64,000 nt of DNA from assembly GCA_965153355.1 (NCBI GenBank), contig OZ231126.1, forward strand, positions 67,084,001 through 67,148,000. The letters run 5' to 3'. Shown here piece by piece: positions 57,032-64,000 of this stretch. Source of the DNA: Flaccisagitta enflata (Eukaryota > Chaetognatha > Sagittoidea > Aphragmophora). The position numbers and the translations under genes are program-made. The notes under the pieces are model-generated. The model worked only from the letters and a program-made list of their open reading frames with translations. It was not told the DNA's origin and searched no databases. Position 1 is the stretch's first letter; each line of letters opens with the position of its first letter.

Positions 57032-58561
57032 TGTCAGTGGACAAGAGGCAAATGTCAAGAAACGGCAAGTTGGTCGGGGTAGAATTAGCCATATTTTCAA
57101 TGATTCAAATTCAACAAAACTATACATTACTGTATAGCTGATGAAGTAACATTTACGAATCCATAGAAGAATTTTGTTAACTGAGCTCATTTTTCATGCA
57201 AATTAAGCTTAATCAGACAGATTTTGTAAACAAAACAATACAAAATCAAACATATTGTAGTAAAAAAATCAATATGACAATATTTTTTACCTAATTTATG
57301 TTCAAACGCAATAGTGTGCGGATGATTCAAAAAAAAAAACGAAATTTCATGAATTTTCAAAAAATCTCTATAAGCACCATTTTTGGTTGGTTGAGCAGTG
57401 CAGTAAAAATTTGTTCTTCCAAGCTCTTCTTCATACTCGTGATGTTGATACTCTTCAACAACGTTCATGCAAAATTTTAGCCAAATCGGTAAACTCATTC
57501 AAAAGTTATGCCACTTTTTCATTTTTTCATCTGGTAGGTTGGTTGGGCTGGTTGGGCTGGATGGACTCATTTTCAAAAGATCAAATTTTTTCTCCTGATC
57601 TCTATTGGTAAAGTCTGTTTTCCCGCAAAAGATCATGGGTGTAGCTCAAAAGGTTCATGAGATATGGGCATTTTTGTTAATTGTACAAACTGCATTTTTT
57701 TCCTTCTAAGTTTGCAAAATCTTGACCTCCGTTAAGAAGAAATTAACTACGAGAATAGTTCGATGAGCTTATCAATTCTGTTCACACTTCAGGACTGACA
57801 AAATGTAAAATTTCATTGTGACCAAAGGTCTGGCAGTTAAGACTCCAAATTATCAGGGTAGAATCAAAATTTCACGCTCTTTCACATGGTGTGGTCAGAT
57901 TTCATGTAAAATGTGTCATTTCCACACCATAGTGGCATATCTTAAGCGTTAGGTATGCGTTAGGAAGAAATTTGGGGGTGTGCGCGAATTGATACGCTCC
58001 AAGAAAATTTTTATTTCTCTGCTTAGGATCAACCCAATAACATGAAAATGGAGGGGAATGTCCCTCAAGTAGTTGTCCATCCAATGGCAAAAGAAAAAAT
58101 GCTTAATGTTCAAGAAAAAGGAGGTAAAAAAAAATAAATATCATGCTATTCAGCCTTGAGAGTAAAAAGAAAAAAAATCGAGCAGGGGTAAATTTGAATT
58201 ATATACCAATTTTTGGTAACTTATAGTTTGCTTACTAAGTTGAATTTTTTTGTGTATCCTGTGGGACTAGTGCTAGTTGATTAAAACTCATAAAATCATA
58301 GGAGAAGACATTTCTTGATTGGTTTTGCTTGCTGTTTTCTACTGGAGACAGAATGGAGACAAGCCAAAAAAGCCCTTTGACCAAATTTTTAGACCCCCTA
58401 GGGGTAGGGAGGGTCACAAAAAATGGTTTGAAATTGTGCATCGGGTAGTTATGAATGTCTTTGAACCATTTAATCCGCATCTTATGATGTATCAGAAGCT
58501 TGTGCTAACGTAGATTGGTAGTAAGTCCGGCCCTCCTGCTTGCTGTGGAACCGTGACATTT
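57032..58561. other. No recognisable feature
   Basis: AT-rich DNA. GGTTGGTTGGGCTGGTTGGG at 57537 is a short repeat. No gene is supportable. Confidence 0.45.
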
Positions 58562-58854
58562 GCCAAAACAGAATAGGTATACATATCATACCCTTAACTT
58601 TGATCCAAGTTACTGATAATCAACAAAAGTTTGTGTGCAACACCTGGTGATAGAAATTACAGCCAGCTGTAATAATACAAAATTGGAGCTGTATAGCCGG
58701 CTGTAATTCTAACAATGTGTTATTGCAAACCATATTTTGTTCATTACTGCCGGCTGTAATTTAGATAACAGATTATTGCATATAATATTTTGTTTATAAT
58801 CACTAAGTTGGATCAAAATCAAAGGTATGATATGTATACTTATTATGTTTTGTC
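58562..58854. mobile_element. Foldback MITE, ~293 bp
   Basis: GTATACATATCATACC with TTTGATCCAA near the left end is inverted near the right end (TTGGATCAAA, GGTATGATATGTATAC). The loop contains AGCCGGCTGTAAT several times in both orientations. Confidence 0.75.
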
Positions 58855-58856
58855 CA

Positions 58857-59012
58857 CCGACTGTGAGCGAGCTCGCAAATGGAGTCAGCAACTGGAGGGA
58901 GCACAACCTATTGAAGCGAGTGAGTGGAGTGAGCGGTGCAAGTGAATGAACGTAGCGAGCAACTGAGTGGCCCTTTAAAGACAGGATTATCACGTGTAGA
59001 AACAGTCCCTCA
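58857..59012 (-). mobile_element. GAGTGAGCG-rich element, truncated
   Basis: GAGTGAGTGGAGTGAGCGGT, GAACGTAGCGAGCAACTGAG, GACAGGATTATCACGTGTAG and AAACAGTCCCTC. Confidence 0.65.
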
Positions 59013-59221
59013 GTCGTAGTTACCTCCTCTACTTTGTTCTCTAAAGAAAATCAGCACATGAGGTTCATTTCCATTTCTCACTCAACAAAAGATCTAAAGT
59101 GCGCGGGACTTGGATATTAGTTTTATTACCTTCCTTATCTTACCTTACTCTACCCAATCTTATCGACTTGGATCTTACCTTTCTATATTTGTATGTTCAC
59201 AGACTGGTTGGTTTTAATCTG

Positions 59222-59520
59222 CAGTTACACCCTATTACAACGGACCTAAGAATAACGAAAATCCAACCATAATGGATATAAAACTTAGGTCCTTTCAATT
59301 CAAATAATTATCTTTTAATTTCTGTATTGGCGATAACAGATATCCGCCTACAATGGATGTAATTTTTTGATCTCTTGACTGACGATCTTTATATGTTACA
59401 AGCAAATTTCTGTCATTGCCAATAGAAAAAGATTAAAGAAAATAACATAAAGGGATTATGATTTCATTTTTGTTTCAAGCAGATCTCCATTACTTTTTGG
59501 CCTGTTACAGGGGTGTAACA
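59222..59520. mobile_element. Possible pogo/Tigger-like remnant
   Basis: CACCCTATTACAACGGACCT, ATATCCGCCTACAATGGATG and TTGTTTCAAGCAGATCTCCA resemble the 62488 fragment (TTGTTATAGGCGGATTTCC). Decayed. Confidence 0.4.
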
Positions 59521-59913
59521 GTACCTTAGCGAAAAAACAAGAATGTTTGCCGCATCAGTTATAAAGCTAATTCTTGTTTTTTGTCGACTCTAGAAATGCT
59601 CTCAAAGCTAAGTCTTGTGACAAGCTCTTGTCTATGAGTGCTGATGAGTCATCAGTGAAGACTGCCTCTCTCTGAGCCAGATTGTCTCTCACGTCTAAAA
59701 ACCAAATCATTATCAACTTGAAGAGCTTAACATAAGAAAAAAAGTGACGACACCTCCAGCTAAAAATGGAAGTTAAAAAAGGGATAAAATCAATTTCAGT
59801 GCTCGTAAACTTGAAAATTAGGCCCACTTTTCACGTCCCCAATTTCTGTTCCGCTGAAGTGAAGTGGGGATTTGGGGAAAAAAACCCAGCGGAAGCGAGG
59901 GAAGAAGAAAAAA

Positions 59914-60105
59914 CTAGACCGGATGCACGGACAAAAAGTGGGCGCTTGCGGTTAGGCAGGGGAAGTATGTGAAGAATGGGCGATGGAAGTTATGTGGCTG
60001 AGAGGGGCAGTGAATTGAGAACGATGAAATAGCGCTTCAAAAGTGTTGCTGGCTGACAAATCGACAGACCGACAGACCGACCGACCGACCAAGGGGCTGT
60101 CGAGA
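59914..60105 (+). mobile_element. Twin-hairpin element, decayed
   Basis: ACTAGACCGGATGCACGGAC, GCTTGCGGTTAGGCAGGGG, GACCGACAGACCGACCGACC. The end hairpin is lost. Confidence 0.65.
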
Positions 60106-60744
60106 CATCCAATATTGAGAGTTAGAAATTAGGAAACCGATAAGGAGGAAAGGGTTAAGGTGGAAAAGTTAGGAACTAGACATCAGACAGGCAGTAGCCA
60201 ACACTCCATGACCTGCATACAACATCAAAATCCACCATTAGTGTTTCTGATTTGAGAATCATTCCAATTTAAAAAAAAACATTTTCATTATTACCAGTTA
60301 AATGTTATACATGGCACTTAAATAAAATGTTATCAATAGGGAATTATTCATGAGTATAGATTGATAAGCAGCAATGTAGATATAATATGTCAAATGCTAG
60401 ATACAAATAATTGAACTGGTGCTCTTTCACACATGCACCGGCTTGTCCTATGACTGTAGATTCTAGTGTGGAAAAAAAAAAGGAATGGAAAAACTAGAGG
60501 ATGAAAAAAGGGATTTTTCACGTCAACTTTCATTCCTTTCAATTCCAGCATTCAACTTTTCGGTTCCATGATTTTTTCCCTCCCGATTTTTACCTTCAAT
60601 GGTAGTTTCTGGAAGTATCTGGAAGGTCCATTGAAATACCAGAAGCTCAGCCTGTACCTTCTTCGTCTTATACTTGATGAGTTTCTCTACAAAGGCCTGT
60701 TTCTGCGTAACTGAGGGCCTGAGAAAATTGTGTTTTGAAAGGTC
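60106..60744. other. No recognisable feature
   Basis: No coding or repeat signal that I can support. Confidence 0.45.
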
Positions 60745-60884
60745 CACTCGCAATATTCGTTCTCTCGCACTGTTCGCTCTATTTACAGGCTCGCTCTTTT
60801 TACAGGCTCACTCACTCAATTTGCTCTCTCACTTGTGGGATGCTTAAATTTCATGAATATTTGCTCACGCTGTTAACGGAAATG
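60745..60884 (+). mobile_element. GAGTGAGCG-rich element, decayed copy
   Basis: GTCCACTCGCAATATTCGTT, TCGCACTGTTCGCTC, ACAGGCTCACTCACTCAATT and TTGCTCACGCTGTTAACGG. It lies directly before a better copy. Confidence 0.6.
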
Positions 60885-61157
60885 AGGGGTAGTTTCTAGT
60901 CAAAGACGATCGCGTTTTGAAAGGGCCACTCGGTTGCTCGCTACGTTTGTTCACTCGCACTGCTCACTCCGCTCACTCACTCCACAGCACTCTGCTAAGC
61001 TACGCTCGCTTCGCTCGCTCGCTCCGTTCATGGGCTCGCTCACTCACTTCGCTCACTCCCTCGTGGGACAGTTGAAATTTTTGAATATGTGTTCACGCTG
61101 TGATCGCGTTTTACGGGAACAAACGCGTTTTTGGTGCTCACTAGAAACACGCCCTTA
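60885..61157 (+). mobile_element. GAGTGAGCG-rich ~270-bp element, full length
   Basis: GGGGTAGTTTCTAGTCAAAG, GATCGCGTTTTGAAAGGGCC, TCACTCCGCTCACTCACTCC, GGGACAGTTGAA, ATCGCGTTTTACGGGAACAA and CACTAGAAACACGCCCTTA. The best-preserved copy for defining both ends. Confidence 0.85.
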
Positions 61158-61360
61158 ATTGTCATCTCTAGAAACTCACCGTTCGCCATTTTGAGTGCGA
61201 GTTCCTGAAAACGTGTATGTTTGCTCGCCAATGTCAATTTGTCCATCTGTATATATCTTTGCCATGTCTCACTTGGTCTCTGTCGCACAGATACGTCCAT
61301 CTGTCTGTCTTTTCGTCTGTCTCTTTGTCAGTATTTCCAAGTCCCCCTGATTCTGGCTCT

Positions 61361-61527
<167 letters not shown>

Positions 61528-61636
61528 AGAGGAGGCAGGCAGGCATTTGGCTTCTCAGGGAAGATTATGCGAATTGTGATGAGTAGAGGCTGGAGGCAGA
61601 GGTGATGATTGCTTCTCTCGTCGACCGTGGAGGAAT

Positions 61637-61783
<147 letters not shown>

Positions 61784-61799
61784 AAAGTTAGAAAGAATG

Positions 61800-62002
<203 letters not shown>

Positions 62003-62487
62003 CCAAAGAAACCTCATTCTCTGTGAAGGAGAAATATCTAGGTCGTTGAAATTCTTCATACCTGAGGCGTAAAAGCGTTGAACCAATTCACTCTCTAGTC
62101 ATTCTTTCCTTCACATTTTTTTTGTCACCATTTTTCTGTCACCATTTTTCTGTCGCTATTTTTTCTTCGTTTTATTTTTCAGTTGCGCATAAGACCCTCC
62201 CACGTGCCTCTCTCAAGAATGATGGTTCTTCGCGTGGTCCTGACTGTCGGTCCGTCCGTCGATGGATTGGCGCGTCCGTTTTTCGTGTTTTCCTATCAAT
62301 CAATCGAGCTGATTGTGGCTTTTCAGACTGTAAAGGACATTGTTCTGATTGGATTGCGCGGGGAGAACGTTAGGCCCTTTAATTGGTGAGAACAGTTTTC
62401 GAGAGATGATTACAATGATACTGGAGCTAATAGTCAGTCTACCATCACCATCTTGATCTTATAATTGACTCAGACAAAAATATATGC

Positions 62488-62670
62488 AGTTGAGCCCCAC
62501 AGTAACGGGTGCCGAGGGACCAACAGATGTTAACTGTTATAGGGGGATTTCTGGAATTGCCAATAAAGGAAATAAAAAGAAATGATCTATAAGGACTAAG
62601 ATTTCATATTTGTTATAGGCGGATTTCCATTAACATCTGCATGTACAAAACAAAGTTTTACTGAATGGGA
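62488..62670. mobile_element. Probable pogo/Tigger-like MITE remnant
   Basis: CAGTTGAGCCCCACAGTAAC, GGGTGCCGAGGGACCAACAG and TTGTTATAGGCGGATTTCCA follow the layout of pogo-group ends, which pair CAGTTGARCC with tandem ...GTTATAG... motifs. Confidence 0.45.
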
Positions 62671-62741
62671 AACTAAGCAACGTAGTTTGCGCGCCAAGTA
62701 ACAAATTGCAAGTTACAAATCGCAGCTGCCACAATGGCGCT

Positions 62742-63304
62742 TTTGGGGAAGCGGCCCCAAAGGGGCCGATGACCTATGTTTTTACACATAGGGGAAATTT
62801 CTCCTTCTTCTCCTTCTTCTTCTTCTCCTTTTTGGGCAGCGGCCCCGAAGGGGTCGATGACCTATGCTTTTACACATATGGGGGATTTTCTCCTTCTTCT
62901 CCTTCTTCTACGTCCGTACCCGCCCTCCCCCCAGCCTCGAGGCCCATATCTCAGCCTTGAGGCCCATATCCCAGCCTCGAGGCCCAAATTCCAGTCTTGA
63001 GGCCCAAATCCCAACCTCCAGGCCCATATCCCCACCCCAAGGCCCAAATTCCAGCCCCAAGGGATTTGGGCCTCAAGACTGGGATTTGGGCCTCGACGCT
63101 GGGATATGGGCCTGCAGGCTAAGATATGGGCCTCGAGGTTGGGGGGAGGGGGGGTGCGGACGTAGAAGAAGGGGAAAATCCCCCATATGTGTGAAAGCAT
63201 AGGTCATCGACCCTTCAGCTTCATGCCCTGCTCCCCTCAACTTCCACCACAACCATTTAAGCAGGGCACGGGTACCGTGGACCATCTAACGCTTTTGCGA
63301 CTAT
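62742..63304. mobile_element. Foldback-like element, copy 7, preceded by a partial copy
   Basis: A partial copy (62742-62830, GCGGCCCCAAAGGGGCCGAT) abuts a full one starting near 62833. The arms GCCTCGAGGCCCATATCTC and GATATGGGCCTGCAGGCTAA are inverted about 63060. The end is AAAGCATAGGTCATCGACCC, AAGCAGGGCACGGGTACCGT and CTAACGCTTTTGCGACTAT. It is very similar to copy 1 in MED17 intron 3. Confidence 0.85.
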
Positions 63305-63310
63305 TCTTCT

Positions 63311-63854
63311 CTGTCCCCCCCCTCAGGCCCAAATCCTAGTCTCGAGACCTAAATACTAGCTTTGAGGCTCAAATCCCCGCTTCGAAGCTCAAATCCCAGC
63401 CTTGAGGCTCAAATCTCAGTCTCCAGGCTAAAATCCCAGCCTTGAGGCTCAAATTCCAGCCCTTAGGCTCGAATCCCAGTCCAAGGCACAAATCCCAGCC
63501 CTAAAGTTCAAATCCTAGCCTCGAAGCTCAAATACCAGCTTCCAAGCTCAAATCCCTGCCCCTAAGCATAAATCCCAACCTCAAAGCTGAAATCCCAGCC
63601 TGGAAGCTCAAATCTCAGCCTTGAAGCTGAAATCCCAGCCTCGAAACTTAAATCCCAGCCTAAAGGCCCTAATTCAAACCTCGAGGCCCCAATTCCAGCC
63701 TCCATGCCCTAATTCGATCCTTGAGGCCAAAAAAAAAACAGCATAGGTCATCGGCTCCTTCGGGGCCGCTGCAGCTGCCCCTCTGACCACCTCACACAAA
63801 CATAGACTCACATAGGGGCAACGGGTACCGCTTACCATCTAACACTTTTACTAT
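63311..63854. mobile_element. Foldback-like element, copy 8
   Basis: A core of about 16 CTCAAATCCCAGCCTTGAGG-type units, all in one orientation, then GCATAGGTCATCGGCTCC, TTCGGGGCCGCTGC and GGGGCAACGGGTACCGC. The left hairpin end is missing. It is the opposite orientation of copy 2. Confidence 0.8.
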
Positions 63855-64000
63855 ACCACTCTATTACTAAAATAGGGTTTGCATATTTAAGTTCCTATCA
63901 ATAGCGGAGCAAAAAATATGTTAACTTTAAGTGAATTAAGATACTTGCTTTGAATAACATTTAAACCATAAAGAAGTATTTCAAATTGGGTAAGAGAAGT

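Overview
This window is nuclear DNA from a eukaryote. Its genes are split by short introns with GT...AG ends, its coding density is very low, and it carries a heavy load of microsatellites and non-autonomous transposable elements. The two recognisable genes are Mediator subunit 17 and an FKBP15-like immunophilin. Both read closest to animal-type proteins, so a holozoan (a unicellular relative of animals or an early-branching animal) is the best guess. I cannot name the species.

Layout. Bases 1-2870 are upstream DNA with degenerate repeats. MED17 (2921-6461, plus strand, six exons) is followed after about 200 bases by an FKBP15-like gene (about 6689-8961, plus strand). Its last exon adds a coiled coil and a C-terminal RING finger. 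A probable coding exon of an unrecognised, N/H/G-repeat protein lies on the minus strand at 14645-15323. I could support no other gene: the remaining ~48 kb is repeats, and nearly all long open frames there are translated microsatellites or minisatellites.

The repeats fall into clear groups. (1) A family of ~200-bp 'twin-hairpin' elements, with a hairpin at each end and a variable tetranucleotide (GGAC/CGGT) core, occurs more than 20 times. (2) Foldback-like elements carry a GGCCCC-GAA-GGGGYC hairpin and a GGCCTCAAATC-type minisatellite core. (3) A ~270-bp element is rich in GAGTGAGCG. (4) Several TIR elements carry diagnostic target-site duplications: TA (Tc1/mariner-like), TAA (PIF/Harbinger-like) and two independent perfect 8-bp duplications (hAT-like). 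(5) Very long (CT)n, (GT)n, (GTT)n and (TTTC)n tracts occur throughout. A ~2.7-kb tandem segmental duplication at 45-50.7 kb preserves both filled and empty insertion sites, so the order of several insertions can be read directly.

The most unusual coding observations are an in-frame TGA exactly where MED17 proteins have the second tryptophan of a conserved WPW motif, and the fusion of an FKBP15-type N-terminus to a RING finger. An apparent frameshift sits at the junction of that fusion. Whether the lesions are real, consensus errors or recoding cannot be settled from the sequence alone.
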